A program made the translations under genes and the position numbers. From Peptoniphilus grossensis ph5 (GTDB taxonomy: Bacteria; Bacillota; Clostridia; Tissierellales; Peptoniphilaceae): 64,000 nucleotides of DNA. Below the pieces are notes generated by a model. It was not told the origin of the DNA. It worked only from the letters and a program-made list of their open reading frames with translations, and did not search any database. How positions within the stretch are numbered: the first letter of the stretch is position 1; each line of letters starts with the position of its first letter. Positions 34,542 to 44,137 of this stretch are shown piece by piece. The stretch lies in NCBI RefSeq assembly GCF_000311825.1, contig NZ_HE978567.1, forward strand, positions 415,826 to 479,825, given 5' to 3'.

Positions 34542-35314
34542 TAGAAGCCCGCCCTCTCCTTTGAAAATATAATTGCTGCTTCCAGCATTTGCGTCGTGAT
34601 TTGATGGGAAGTCATGTCAAAAATTTGAAAGTCCAAAAGTTTTTTGTCGCTGTAAAATTTTTCGATTTCCCTTGCAAAGGACTCTTGCCCTCTTGGGTCA
34701 ATTACATCGTCATCTTTCCCGTTGTATAAAACCATGGGTCTGTCCTTAAAAATTTCTGGGCTAGCCATGGGATCCATGTCTAGGAAAAATTCATTGATTC
34801 TAAATTCTTCTTCCTCTATCTTTTCTTGGTCCTTAATTTTATTTACTGAATCAACAAGGGCCTGCCAGTTGTTTACTCCATTAAAGATAAATGCCATCTT
34901 CAAATCCTTTTTAAAGGCATAGAGACCACCAGCAGTTATTGCTCCCATGGAGTGACCACCCACTGCAATTTGACTTTCTGGATATTTTTCCTCCACGAAA
35001 TTAAAAATTGAGGGCGCCTCTTCAATATTGTGCATAATGACCCTTAAAATATATTTTGCCTCCATGGACTTGTCCTCGTAATCCAGGTCAATGTCATTTC
35101 TCTCTCCGTGATATCTTGCTTCAGGAAGGATTACCCTATAGCCATAGCTGGCAAGAATATTGCCGCGAAAAATTTGATTTTTCATGCATGAGCCCCAACC
35201 GTGATAAAAAATTATGGTCTTATTAGTTTTTTCCCTTGGCTCAATTATAAGGGCAGGCACATCGCCTATCTTTACCTTGTCTATATTTGAATAATTCATT
35301 TTTAAATACTCCAT
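34541..35314 (-). CDS. Alpha/beta hydrolase (peptidase S9-like)
   Basis: This 257-residue hydrolase has the alpha/beta fold. The oxyanion motif is FYHGWGSCMKNQ (about 38-49), the nucleophile elbow is VGGHSMGAITAGG (about 121-133) with the catalytic Ser, DDDVIDPRGQ supplies the Asp, and the terminal SHQITTQM supplies the His. Substrate is unknown. ATG at 35314 follows GGTGAGGTG. It is coupled to ppk2. Confidence 0.88.
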   Translation of the reverse strand: MEYLKMNYSNIDKVKIGDVPALIIEPREKTNKTIIFYHGWGSCMKNQIFRGNILASYGYRVILPEARYHGERNDIDLDYEDKSMEAKYILRVIMHNIEEAPSIFNFVEEKYPESQIAVGGHSMGAITAGGLYAFKKDLKMAFIFNGVNNWQALVDSVNKIKDQEKIEEEEFRINEFFLDMDPMASPEIFKDRPMVLYNGKDDDVIDPRGQESFAREIEKFYSDKKLLDFQIFDMTSHQITTQMLEAAIIFSKERAGF

Positions 35315-35418
35315 AATACACCTCACCTACATTATATCCAAAATATTCTTAAAATAAAATTTTTCCATATTTTATTTTAACCGCCCCCATTAAGTGATAT
35401 ATTATTAGCGGTGATACT

Positions 35419-36444
35419 TTGAAATACGAATTAAATTATGAAGAACTTCATGAAATGATAAAAGGCGGCAAAAAAATTATCTTTGTGGACATGAGAAGCC
35501 CCAAAGAATTTTGCGACTATAGAATTCCTGGGGCAATAAACCTTCCCATACTTGAGGATGATGAGAGAGAAGTTGTTGGAAGGACTTATGTAAAAGAAAG
35601 CGTGGAGAAGGCAAAGTACCTGGGCATAAATTATGCCAAGGACAAACTCCCAGCCTACTACGAAAAAATTATTGATTTGAAAAAATCTTGTGACGACCTA
35701 GTCCTTTACTGCTCTCGCGGTGGCTATAGGTCCAATGTGTTTTTTACTTTTCTTAGAGCTTTAAATGTTGATGTAAAAAAATTAATTGGCGGCTACAAGT
35801 CCTACAGAAAATATATACGCGAAAATTTAGATTCTTCCATTTCTCAAAAGGAATTTATAGTTCTCTGCGGCAAAACTGGCGTGGGAAAAACTGAAATTTT
35901 AAATAAATTAAAAGGTACTTATCCTGTCCTTGACCTTGAAGAGCTTGCCAACCACAGAGGCTCAAACTTTGGTGGCATAGGACTAGATCATCAGCCTTCC
36001 CAAAAATATTTTGAGTCCCTACTATTTGATACCTTAAATGGATTCGGTGAAGATGAAAAAATTATTTTCACTGAAGGAGAAAGCTCAAAAATTGGAAATA
36101 TTCAGCTGCCAAAAACTTTAATTGAAAAAATTTCTTCTGGCAGAAAAATAATTATTGAAGACCCTATAGATAGTCGCATAAAAAGAATTAAGAGAGACTA
36201 CAATTTATCAGATAGAGATGAAATTTATAAGTCCCTTTTGGAAATCAAAAAATTTATTTCTCCTGAAAGGGAAAAATTATATTTAGAAAAATTCCAGGAG
36301 GGCGACTACGATTTTTTAATAAGAGATCTTCTAATAAATTATTACGACCCCCACTACAAAAAAAATTACAGCAAGGATGACTTGCACTTGGCAAATGATT
36401 CTGCTGTAATAAAAAATATTTTAAATTTTAAAAATTCTATTTAA
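35419..36444 (+). CDS. mnmH: tRNA 2-selenouridine synthase
   Basis: This 341-residue enzyme replaces sulfur by selenium in the wobble 2-thiouridine of Lys, Glu and Gln tRNAs. It has a rhodanese domain (about 1-130) with catalytic Cys98 in LVLYCSRGGYRS, then a P-loop domain with CGKTGVGKT (150-158). Length fits the family. Its presence implies that the cell makes selenophosphate, though no selD is in the window. The TTG start follows GCGGTGA. It runs into ung tail-to-tail with an 8-base overlap. Confidence 0.92.
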   Translation: MKYELNYEELHEMIKGGKKIIFVDMRSPKEFCDYRIPGAINLPILEDDEREVVGRTYVKESVEKAKYLGINYAKDKLPAYYEKIIDLKKSCDDLVLYCSRGGYRSNVFFTFLRALNVDVKKLIGGYKSYRKYIRENLDSSISQKEFIVLCGKTGVGKTEILNKLKGTYPVLDLEELANHRGSNFGGIGLDHQPSQKYFESLLFDTLNGFGEDEKIIFTEGESSKIGNIQLPKTLIEKISSGRKIIIEDPIDSRIKRIKRDYNLSDRDEIYKSLLEIKKFISPEREKLYLEKFQEGDYDFLIRDLLINYYDPHYKKNYSKDDLHLANDSAVIKNILNFKNSI

Positions 36445-37108
36445 CTTCCCATGAAGGTGGCGTAACTCCTCTCTCCAATAAAAATTTATTGGCACGGGAG
36501 AAGGGCCTTGAGCCAAAGAAACCTCTGTTGGCAGAAAGTGGTGATGGGTGGACGCCTTCTATTATGAGATGATTTTCATTATTTATAAATTTTTTGCGAG
36601 CCTTAGCATGATTGCCCCAGAGTATGTAAACTACAGGCTCTTTTTTTTCACTAATTTTTTCTATAACTGAGTTGGTAAAAATTTCCCAGCCGATTTTTGA
36701 ATGGCTCATGGGTTCATGTGCCCTTACAGTTAGGGTTGTGTTTAAGAGCATGATGCCCTCATCTGCCCAGGACTTTAAGTAGCCCGTTTTTGGTATGGCT
36801 AGTCCTAAATCAGAATTTAATTCCTTATAAATATTTTTAAGTGAAGGTGGAATCTTCACTCCATCTTTTACAGAAAAGGCAAGTCCATGGGCTTGACCCA
36901 CATTGTGATAGGGGTCTTGACCAAGTATTAGGACCTTTAAGTCCTTGTAAGAAGTGTAGTGAAAGGCGTTAAAAATATCCTGAGCTTGTGGAAATATTTG
37001 ATGATGTCTGTACTCTTCTATTAAAAGTTTTCTCAGGTCCTTGTAGTAGTCTTTTTCAAATTCTTCCTCCAATATTTCTTGCCAGTCATTTTTAAAAATT
37101 TCCTTCAC
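36437..37108 (-). CDS. ung: Uracil-DNA glycosylase
   Basis: This 223-residue enzyme removes uracil from DNA to start base-excision repair. The active-site motif GQDPYHN (63-69, catalytic Asp65) and GLAFSV follow the family-1 pattern, and the HPSPLSANRGFFGS loop near the C-terminus carries the catalytic His. GTG at 37106-37108 is the likely start because AGGAGGTGA precedes it. It begins 5 bases after the trkA stop and is probably transcribed with it. Confidence 0.96.
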   Translation of the reverse strand: MKEIFKNDWQEILEEEFEKDYYKDLRKLLIEEYRHHQIFPQAQDIFNAFHYTSYKDLKVLILGQDPYHNVGQAHGLAFSVKDGVKIPPSLKNIYKELNSDLGLAIPKTGYLKSWADEGIMLLNTTLTVRAHEPMSHSKIGWEIFTNSVIEKISEKKEPVVYILWGNHAKARKKFINNENHLIIEGVHPSPLSANRGFFGSRPFSRANKFLLERGVTPPSWEVK

Positions 37109-37112
37109 AAAA

Positions 37113-38480
37113 TCACCTCCTGAAAAAATCAAAAATACTTTTCTTCAATGTTGGGTCGATGAGCTCTTCCAATTCCTTTCTGCTTTCATTAGTTGAGAAG
37201 ATGACAAGTCTGTCGCCCTTTTCGATTTTTGTGTTGCCCCTTGGTATTACTGCCGAGTTGTCGTATCTGATTATTCCGCCAATAATAATTTCTTTGTGAA
37301 GATTGATTTCAGATAATTTTTTGCCAATGTATAAAAAGTCGTCGGGGATTTTTATTTCATAAACTTGAGCCTTGCCGCCAAACATATAATTTATTGAGAC
37401 CTTCATGTCAGTGTTAATTGCTTTTATAATTTCATTTGCCACAATGACCTTTGGGTCCATGACCCTATAAATACCCATGCTCTCTAAAATGCTGTCGTAA
37501 TTATTGTCACCTTGAATTATTATATTTCTTGAAATGCCATGGCTTCTCGCCAAGAGTCCAAGAACTATGTTTAACTCGTCAGAATCCGTCATAGAAATAA
37601 AAACTGCATCCCTTGAAATATTTTCTTCCTCAAAAATTTTGTCATTCTTCAAACTTTTATTGACGACAAAGGCTCTTGGAAGATTTCTTCTAAGGTCTTC
37701 AAATTTTTCTCTATTGGGTTCAATTATTTTTAAATTAATATTTTCAAGGTTGGAAATCATTCTGTTAAAGGTCATATCACCTGATGCAATGACTACATCG
37801 CGCACTTCTTCCCTTTCCTTTATCTCAAAGTGAGAGTATTTGAAGTTTCTTATGTCAGAAGAAAGGCCCATGAGATACATATAATCGCCGCTCTTTAAAG
37901 TAGTTTCGCCATCTGGCACAATTAAGTCTCCCTCTCTTAGTATTCCAACGACTAAAATCGTGGAAAGAGAGCCTATGTCCTTTATCTTTAAATTTTCAAA
38001 CTCTTCGTCCATGTCAATGTAGTGGCCTGTGACTTCAATCTTGCCCTTGCCAAAATAATCTGCCTCATAATAATTTGAAGAGCCAATTAATTTTGTGGCA
38101 AGTTTTGCTGACTCAAGGCTTCTGTTAAAAATATTTACAACATTTGCTAGAGAATTTTTTATAATGCCAATTTCAGAAATATTTTCCATTTCGTCAAGAC
38201 GCAAAATAATTTTTACATCAAGACCCTTAAAAAGTGATGCCATTATTAAATTTGTCTTGTCGCTATCTGTTGCTATAATTGCGTAGTCATATTTTTCTAA
38301 ATCAAAATTTAACATAAAATTTTCGTCTAATACATCGCCTTTTATTTTTGTCACAGTGTTGGTGATACTTCCAAAATTTAATTCATCTCTATCAACTATA
38401 TCTATGTCGAACTTTTCTAGGCTAAGAGTATTTGCAATTGTAGAGCCAACTTTTCCTGAACCGATAATTAAAATTTTCAT
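37113..38480 (-). CDS. trkA: Trk potassium uptake regulator TrkA (copy nearer ung)
   Basis: This 455-residue cytoplasmic NAD(H)-binding protein gates the TrkH potassium channel. Two RCK repeats are seen, each a Rossmann domain (MKILIIGSGKVGSTIANTL at 1-19; a second from about 225, which is weaker) and a TrkA_C domain (FENLKIKDIGS near 150; FLYIGKKLSEINLHKE near 390). The first glycine motif GSGKVGS is intact; the second half lacks a clean GxGxxG. Its start abuts the trkH stop. A second trkA lies on the other side of trkH. Confidence 0.94.
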   Translation of the reverse strand: MKILIIGSGKVGSTIANTLSLEKFDIDIVDRDELNFGSITNTVTKIKGDVLDENFMLNFDLEKYDYAIIATDSDKTNLIMASLFKGLDVKIILRLDEMENISEIGIIKNSLANVVNIFNRSLESAKLATKLIGSSNYYEADYFGKGKIEVTGHYIDMDEEFENLKIKDIGSLSTILVVGILREGDLIVPDGETTLKSGDYMYLMGLSSDIRNFKYSHFEIKEREEVRDVVIASGDMTFNRMISNLENINLKIIEPNREKFEDLRRNLPRAFVVNKSLKNDKIFEEENISRDAVFISMTDSDELNIVLGLLARSHGISRNIIIQGDNNYDSILESMGIYRVMDPKVIVANEIIKAINTDMKVSINYMFGGKAQVYEIKIPDDFLYIGKKLSEINLHKEIIIGGIIRYDNSAVIPRGNTKIEKGDRLVIFSTNESRKELEELIDPTLKKSIFDFFRR

Positions 38481-39934
38481 TATAATTTAATAATTTCCTT
38501 TCTTCTTCTGCCCTTGGAGAATAGTGCGAGAATAGTAAAGAATTCAAGCCTTCCAAGTAGCATGAGAGCACTAAAATATAATTTAAAAAAGTCATTATAA
38601 AAAGCAAAATTTTTTGTTGGACCAATGTCGCCAAAGCCTGGTCCCACATTGGAAAGTGTAGTTGCAACAGAAGAAAATCCTGTTATTACATCTACACCAG
38701 AAAGTGTAACTACTGCAGTGGAAGCTAAAGCTATAACAAAGTAAGTCCCAAGATAGGCGTTTATGCCAAGGACAACTTCATCGGACAAGGTCTTTCCATC
38801 GGCAATAATTGGAAGGACTGCCTTTGGGTGTGTCGCCTTTCTCATTTCCCTTTTGATTAATTTTAACAAAATAGAAATTCTCGTAACTTTAATTCCACCA
38901 CCTGTGGAACCTGCACAGCCTCCAAAAATCATGAGGATTAGCAAAATAAATTTAGAAAAACTTGGCCACAATTCATAATCTGCATTGGCAAAACCAGATG
39001 TTGATGATATTGATGTAACTTGAAAGGCTGAATCTCTAAAGGCCAATAAAAGTGATGGATAACCCTTGGAGTATAAATCAAGAGTAATAAAAAAAATGGC
39101 AGCAAGAGTTATTAAAATCCAAAGTTTTAACTCGTCGTTTTGTAAAACTTCCTTGAATTTTTTTCTCGAAATAAGAGAATAAATTGTAAAGTTTGTGGCA
39201 CTTAAAAACATAAAGACGGCGAGGATAAAGTGAACTGCATTGCCCTCATAGGACATGAAGGAGTCGTTGTAAGATGAGAATCCTCCAGTTCCAAGTACGC
39301 CAAAGGTATGAACAAAGGAGTCAAAAACTGGCATACCTGCAATTTTTAAACAGGTAAAAAGTGCCGCTGATAAAATAATGTAGATAATATAAAGTCTCTT
39401 TGATGATTGAGAAATTGTGGACTCAATCTTTCCTGCCACTGGTCCCGGTGACTCTGCCTTAAAGATTTGAAAACCACCTATGCCAAGTTTTGGCAGTAGA
39501 CCAACTGTAAAGACAAGTATTCCCATACCGCCAATCCAGTGGGTGATAGATCTCCAAAGGACAACTGACCTTGGGAAGGACGCTATGCCTGATATAACTG
39601 TGGCACCTGTTGTGGTAAAACCTGATACAATTTCAAAAAAGGAATCTACATAGGTCATATTAGCTGCAATAAAAAGTGGAATTGCCCCTACAATAGAAAC
39701 CAATATCCAAGATGCTGTTACTATTAAGATTCCATCCCTTGGCGAAAGTGATCTGCTTTTAACTTTTAGGTTAATTAAAATTAATCCCAATAGGATAGCT
39801 ATTGCCATTGGGATTAAAAAACCAGGGGCACTTCCATCCTTCTCCACTAAGCTAAGTATGAGTGATGGTGCCATAAAGGCTGTCTCTATTAATAAAATAT
39901 AACCCAGTATTTTTGATATTAGTTTATAATTCAT
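38480..39934 (-). CDS. trkH: Trk-type potassium channel subunit TrkH
   Basis: This 484-residue membrane protein forms the K+ pore. Multiple helices are visible, and the selectivity-filter loops can be read as GFTTTGATVI (about 106-115), GVLGTGGFSSY (about 219-229), SISSTSGFANADY and SNVGPGFGDIGPT in the four pseudo-repeats. Length matches TrkH. It overlaps trkA on both sides by 1 and 11 bases, indicating tight co-translation of trkA-trkH-trkA. Confidence 0.95.
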   Translation of the reverse strand: MNYKLISKILGYILLIETAFMAPSLILSLVEKDGSAPGFLIPMAIAILLGLILINLKVKSRSLSPRDGILIVTASWILVSIVGAIPLFIAANMTYVDSFFEIVSGFTTTGATVISGIASFPRSVVLWRSITHWIGGMGILVFTVGLLPKLGIGGFQIFKAESPGPVAGKIESTISQSSKRLYIIYIILSAALFTCLKIAGMPVFDSFVHTFGVLGTGGFSSYNDSFMSYEGNAVHFILAVFMFLSATNFTIYSLISRKKFKEVLQNDELKLWILITLAAIFFITLDLYSKGYPSLLLAFRDSAFQVTSISSTSGFANADYELWPSFSKFILLILMIFGGCAGSTGGGIKVTRISILLKLIKREMRKATHPKAVLPIIADGKTLSDEVVLGINAYLGTYFVIALASTAVVTLSGVDVITGFSSVATTLSNVGPGFGDIGPTKNFAFYNDFFKLYFSALMLLGRLEFFTILALFSKGRRRKEIIKL

Positions 39935-41324
39935 CTACTCTTCCTCGATTCTTAAAAGACATTATTGCGTCCTTAATTTTTCCTTCAGAGGAGAAAATCT
40001 TTTGCATTCTCGGTGCAACTTCGTGCATTGAGAATAAAATAATTCTGTCGCCTGCTTCAAGGACTGTCTTTCCATTAGGAACTAACATTTCATTATGCCT
40101 TATGACTGCAATAATTAAAATTCCCTCAGGAAGATTTAAGTTTTCAAGTGCCTTGCCGCAAACCAAGTGCTTTTCCTTTATAATTAATTCAATACATTCC
40201 ACTTGTCCATTTAAGAGAAGATTAAGTGAAAGGGAAGACTTACCCCTAATTTCCTTTAATATTTCTGCAGCAGTTATATAAGCAGTGTTAAAAACTGCAT
40301 CAATGTCTAATTTGTCCAAAATCTTGTCGTAATTAGTTCTGGAAATTTTTGCAACAGACTTATAAATCCCCGTTTGCTTTGCCACAAGACTCATAAGTAA
40401 ATTTGCCTCGTCAATACCTGTAGATGCTACAAAGGCATCGTAAGTGTGGACCATTTCCTCTTCAAGAATGGCAAGATCTGTTCCGTCGCCATTAATTATC
40501 TCTGCACCTGGAACCATTTCCTTTAGCTCCAGACATCTCTCTCTATTTATTTCAACTATTGTGACGCGAATATTTTCCTTTAATAAAAGCATGGCTAGGT
40601 AAAGGCCAGTCTTTCCTCCGCCTAAAATCATTGTGCTTCTAAGAGTTTTTGTCTTATTTACACCTGTGTGCTCTTTGTCAAAAATTTCTATATTTTCTGA
40701 CTTGCCCGCCAAGATTATTACATCATTTTCTTCAAGAACTGTACGACCATTTGGTATTATTGCATCTCCACTTCTTGAAATTGCTGAAATAAGTAAGTCG
40801 TTAATATTTTCAATGTCCATAATTCTCTTGCCAATAAAGTTTGGGTCCTTGCCAATGTTAAATTCAACAAGAGAAACTTTTCCGCCTGCAAATTCGTCGG
40901 AGTAAAGTTGGTATCTTTTCATGAGGTATTTTACTATGGACCTTGCAGTGGCATTGTCTGGGTTTATAATTTTATCTATCTCTAATTCTTCAGATATAAA
41001 GTCTAAATGCTTTCTGTATTCTGGGTCTCTGACTCTGGCTATGGCATATTTAGCACCAAGTTTTTTTGAAATTGTGCAAAGTATTACATTAGCCTCGTCA
41101 TTAGTAGTAGTTGCAATTACATAATCAAATAGAGAGATGTCTAGCTCTTCCAAAACGCCAAAGTCTAGTGCATTTGCACATATGCTAAGGACATCTAGTG
41201 AGTTGGAAATATGCTCAATTACATCTTCATCATTATCTACTACAGTTACTTCGTAATCTTCATCTATAAGTGCAGCTGCAAGCCTATAACCTAATTTTCC
41301 AGCACCTACAACTAAAGCCTTCAT
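39924..41324 (-). CDS. trkA: Trk potassium uptake regulator TrkA (copy upstream of trkH)
   Basis: This 466-residue paralogue also has two RCK repeats. Here both nucleotide-binding motifs are intact: VVGAGKLGYRLAAAL (about 4-18) and ILGGGKTGLYLAMLLL (about 230-245). Acidic residues end each second strand (VVDNDED, VEINRE). It starts after TAGGAGGGG and is the first gene of the operon. It and the other TrkA differ enough that they may bind different nucleotides or form mixed rings around TrkH. Confidence 0.94.
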   Translation of the reverse strand: MKALVVGAGKLGYRLAAALIDEDYEVTVVDNDEDVIEHISNSLDVLSICANALDFGVLEELDISLFDYVIATTTNDEANVILCTISKKLGAKYAIARVRDPEYRKHLDFISEELEIDKIINPDNATARSIVKYLMKRYQLYSDEFAGGKVSLVEFNIGKDPNFIGKRIMDIENINDLLISAISRSGDAIIPNGRTVLEENDVIILAGKSENIEIFDKEHTGVNKTKTLRSTMILGGGKTGLYLAMLLLKENIRVTIVEINRERCLELKEMVPGAEIINGDGTDLAILEEEMVHTYDAFVASTGIDEANLLMSLVAKQTGIYKSVAKISRTNYDKILDKLDIDAVFNTAYITAAEILKEIRGKSSLSLNLLLNGQVECIELIIKEKHLVCGKALENLNLPEGILIIAVIRHNEMLVPNGKTVLEAGDRIILFSMHEVAPRMQKIFSSEGKIKDAIMSFKNRGRVDEL

Positions 41325-41333
41325 ATTCCCCTC

Positions 41334-42482
41334 CTAAAAAATCGCATCAAGAATTATTTCGAAATCATAATCCTTGTAAATTGATTTTAATTTATCAATA
41401 AGTTCCTTTTTCAGCGCGTCCTTTTCCTTTGCATTGGAAACAGCATCGGCATTGTAATCAATGTCGATGTAAATTTTATTATCTTCAAGCACTATGTCGT
41501 GAAAAGAATAAATATTTAAGCTACCCCTAATAATTTTTTTGAGGTCTTTAGAAACTGATCTAATAATATCTGAACTAGAGCCCAGTGGGTCAGCGTGAAT
41601 AATGAGTTTTATGCCTAAAAGTTCAGATACTTCTCTTTCTACCTTATCTACTATATTGTGTGCCTCTTCCAGTGTCAAATTATAATCAAGGGCAGCATCA
41701 ATTAAGACTATAATATTGTCCGGTCCAAAGTCTGTCACCATCATATTGTGGACATTGGATATTCCATCATAAGTTGATACCTTGGACTTTATCTCGTGTT
41801 TAGTCTCTTCACTTAAGCCTTTGCCAAGTATAATGGAAATTGTTTCGTAGATGAGAGAAATTGCAGTGTATAAAATAAATAGGGCAACCAAAACTCCCAC
41901 ATAGCCATCTAAAATTTTTCCAGTAAACTTTTCTATAACTATAGCGACAATTACAACGAGAGTTATAAGAGTGTCGCTAAGTGAATCCTTCTCCTGTGCC
42001 TTTAGGGTTGTTGAGTCAATTGCCCTTGCCACATGAGCATAAAATGAGGCTTGCCAAAATTTTATAAAAACAGTAATTATTAAAACTACTATTGTAGATT
42101 TTGGATAACTTATCTCTACGGGGTGAAGAATTTTTCCCACAGAAGTCCTCAAAAATTGAAAGCCAACGCTAAGCACGATTCCACTTACAACAAGTGAAAT
42201 TAAATATTCAAGCCTGCCATGACCATAGGGGTGGTCTCTATCTCTTGGCTTTGCAGCAAGTTTTATGCCAAAAATTGAAATAATTGAGCTCACGCAGTCT
42301 GTAATATTATTTACTGCATCGGACAAAATAGAAATAGAGCCTGTAAAAGTATATAAAATAACTTTTAAAAGAGCTACCATTATATTTGATATAAGTCCAA
42401 GAAAGGAAGTCTCCTTGGCAATTTTTGACCTGTCATAGCCATAGGCGTTGTGACCTCTTTTTAAAATTAGCTTTGCTAACAT
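41334..42482 (-). CDS. Cation diffusion facilitator family transporter
   Basis: This 382-residue membrane protein exports divalent metals such as Zn, Mn, Fe or Co in exchange for protons. Six helices occupy about 25-215. The metal-site motifs are SDAVNNITDCVSS (about 54-66) and the second site in DTLITLVVIVAI. The HPYGHGRLEY signature is at about 83-92. The cytoplasmic C-terminal domain begins near 230 and carries an extra segment at the end. Start follows TGGAGG. It precedes the trk operon on the same strand with a 9-base gap. Confidence 0.93.
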   Translation of the reverse strand: MLAKLILKRGHNAYGYDRSKIAKETSFLGLISNIMVALLKVILYTFTGSISILSDAVNNITDCVSSIISIFGIKLAAKPRDRDHPYGHGRLEYLISLVVSGIVLSVGFQFLRTSVGKILHPVEISYPKSTIVVLIITVFIKFWQASFYAHVARAIDSTTLKAQEKDSLSDTLITLVVIVAIVIEKFTGKILDGYVGVLVALFILYTAISLIYETISIILGKGLSEETKHEIKSKVSTYDGISNVHNMMVTDFGPDNIIVLIDAALDYNLTLEEAHNIVDKVEREVSELLGIKLIIHADPLGSSSDIIRSVSKDLKKIIRGSLNIYSFHDIVLEDNKIYIDIDYNADAVSNAKEKDALKKELIDKLKSIYKDYDFEIILDAIF

Positions 42483-42637
42483 TAATCCTCCATAAATAAA
42501 AACAGGCTATCCGCCCATCTTTAAAGATTTATTTTAGTTACAGTTATTATAACACTGAAATATGAGTAATAAAAGGAAAAGAAGACACTTTAGCTTTTGA
42601 TAAAGTTTTATATTTGAAAGTTTTAAAAAATTTTTGC

Positions 42638-42672
42638 GAAAAAAATGTACCAAAATTTTTCTGGTACATTTA
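42638..42672 (-). terminator. Terminator of proC-DJ-1
   Basis: AATGTACCA pairs with TGGTACATT on the minus strand and is followed by TTTTTT. Bases 42483-42637 hold no recognised gene. Confidence 0.8.
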
Positions 42673-42718
42673 AAATATTTTTTTAATTTATTTTCGTCCC
42701 TTAATTTTAACTTGCAGC

Positions 42719-43285
42719 TTAAATAAATTTTTTAAGCTTAGGAAGAAGTAGTCCCTCTGAAACTTCTTCTGTCTTTTCCTTTGAGCCTAAAATTTCTACC
42801 AGCTTTACTCCAAGTAAAATTGCAAGGGCAGGACCCATGGCTGTAATTATATTATCTTCCACAACAACAGCTTCATCTAAGGGGTTATCTACCTTAAGTC
42901 TAGCTTCAACGCCTGGGTAGCAAGTGAACTTTCCACTCTTTAGAAGACCTGCTGCATCAAGAACTTGTGGACCTGCACAAATGGCAGTGACAATTCTTTC
43001 GTCGTCGTTAAATACATTGGCGCACTCAACAACTTTCTTGTCCCTCATTAAATTTGTTGCGCCAGGTTGTCCTCCTGGAATGTACATTGCCCTGTAGTCT
43101 TCAATGTTTATTTCGTCAAAAGTTTTGTCAGCAAGGACTCTTACATCGTGAGCTCCTCTCACTTCATTTCTGTCTGTTATTGAAACTGTATCAACTACTA
43201 AGTCAGCCCTTCTCAAAACATCTACAATAGTTAGCGCTTCAATTTCTTCAAAACCATCTGCCAAAAATACTAATAAATCTTTCAT
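42719..43285 (-). CDS. DJ-1/PfpI family protein
   Basis: This 188-residue protein has the DJ-1 fold: LLVFLADGFEEIEALTIVDVLRR at the N-terminus with the conserved Glu, and the nucleophile elbow VTAICAGPQVL (about 95-105) with its reactive Cys. Members act as deglycases, oxidative-stress proteins or amidase-like enzymes; the precise role is not set. The start follows AGGAGGT. It lies 9 bases after proC and shares its transcript. Confidence 0.9.
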   Translation of the reverse strand: MKDLLVFLADGFEEIEALTIVDVLRRADLVVDTVSITDRNEVRGAHDVRVLADKTFDEINIEDYRAMYIPGGQPGATNLMRDKKVVECANVFNDDERIVTAICAGPQVLDAAGLLKSGKFTCYPGVEARLKVDNPLDEAVVVEDNIITAMGPALAILLGVKLVEILGSKEKTEEVSEGLLLPKLKKFI

Positions 43286-43294
43286 GTCGACCTC

Positions 43295-44059
43295 CTATTT
43301 ATTCATAATAGAATCCACTGCATTTATAATTGCAGATCTAAAACCGTCTCTTTCTAAAGATTTTACGCCCTTAATAGTTGTGCCAGCAGGTGTAGTAACT
43401 TGGTCCTTTAACTCACCTGGGTGAAGACCAGACTCTCTTACCATCTTGGCAGAGCCTGCCACTGCTTGTGAAATTACCCTATATGCCATATCTCTAGTCA
43501 TTCCATGAGACACTGCTGCGTCTGCTGCTGCTTCTATGTACATGTAGACATAGGCTGGCATGCAACCAGAAACTGCCTCATAAATTTTTATATTTTTTTC
43601 TTCCACGATTTCAGTTTCGCCAAAGGAAGATAATATTTTTCTGAGTTCACTTAGTTCATCTTCAGAAATATTTTCACCAGGACAAATTCCCGTCATTGAA
43701 GATAAAATTTTCGCAGGCGTATTTGGCATTGCCATTAAAAATTTTTTGCCTGGAAGTTTTTCTCCAAGTTTTTTCAAATCGTAGCTTGATGTAACTGAAA
43801 TAATAATTTGATTTTTAACTTCATTTTTAATTTTATCTAGGACCTCGTCATAGACATAGGGTTTAATTGTTAAAATCACTGCGTCAGCATTTTTCACTAC
43901 ATCAACTTCTGAATCCATTATTTTTGCCTTTTCAAAATCCTTAAAGGCTTCTTTCTTTTCCTCACTCCTATCGTAAAGAAAAGTTTCTATATTATTATTT
44001 AAAAGACCATGGGCCATGGCAGAACCCATATTGCCAAGACCTATTATTCCCATCTTCAT
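43295..44059 (-). CDS. proC: Pyrroline-5-carboxylate reductase
   Basis: This 254-residue enzyme makes proline from pyrroline-5-carboxylate with NAD(P)H. MGIIGLGNMGSAMAHGLL at the N-terminus binds the cofactor, MPNTPAKI lies near 113-120, and the C-terminal substrate domain reads AGSAKMVRESG, HPGELKDQVTTPAGTT and EDGF-like LERDGFR. ATG at 44059 follows GGAGTG at 8 bases; the longer frame is less likely. First gene of a two-gene operon. Confidence 0.94.
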   Translation of the reverse strand: MKMGIIGLGNMGSAMAHGLLNNNIETFLYDRSEEKKEAFKDFEKAKIMDSEVDVVKNADAVILTIKPYVYDEVLDKIKNEVKNQIIISVTSSYDLKKLGEKLPGKKFLMAMPNTPAKILSSMTGICPGENISEDELSELRKILSSFGETEIVEEKNIKIYEAVSGCMPAYVYMYIEAAADAAVSHGMTRDMAYRVISQAVAGSAKMVRESGLHPGELKDQVTTPAGTTIKGVKSLERDGFRSAIINAVDSIMNK

Positions 44060-44137
44060 CTCTATCACTCCTTAAGTAGATTATACACGATATTACTTAA
44101 ATTTTCATTTGTGTGCTATAATTAATGCGGTGATTTA

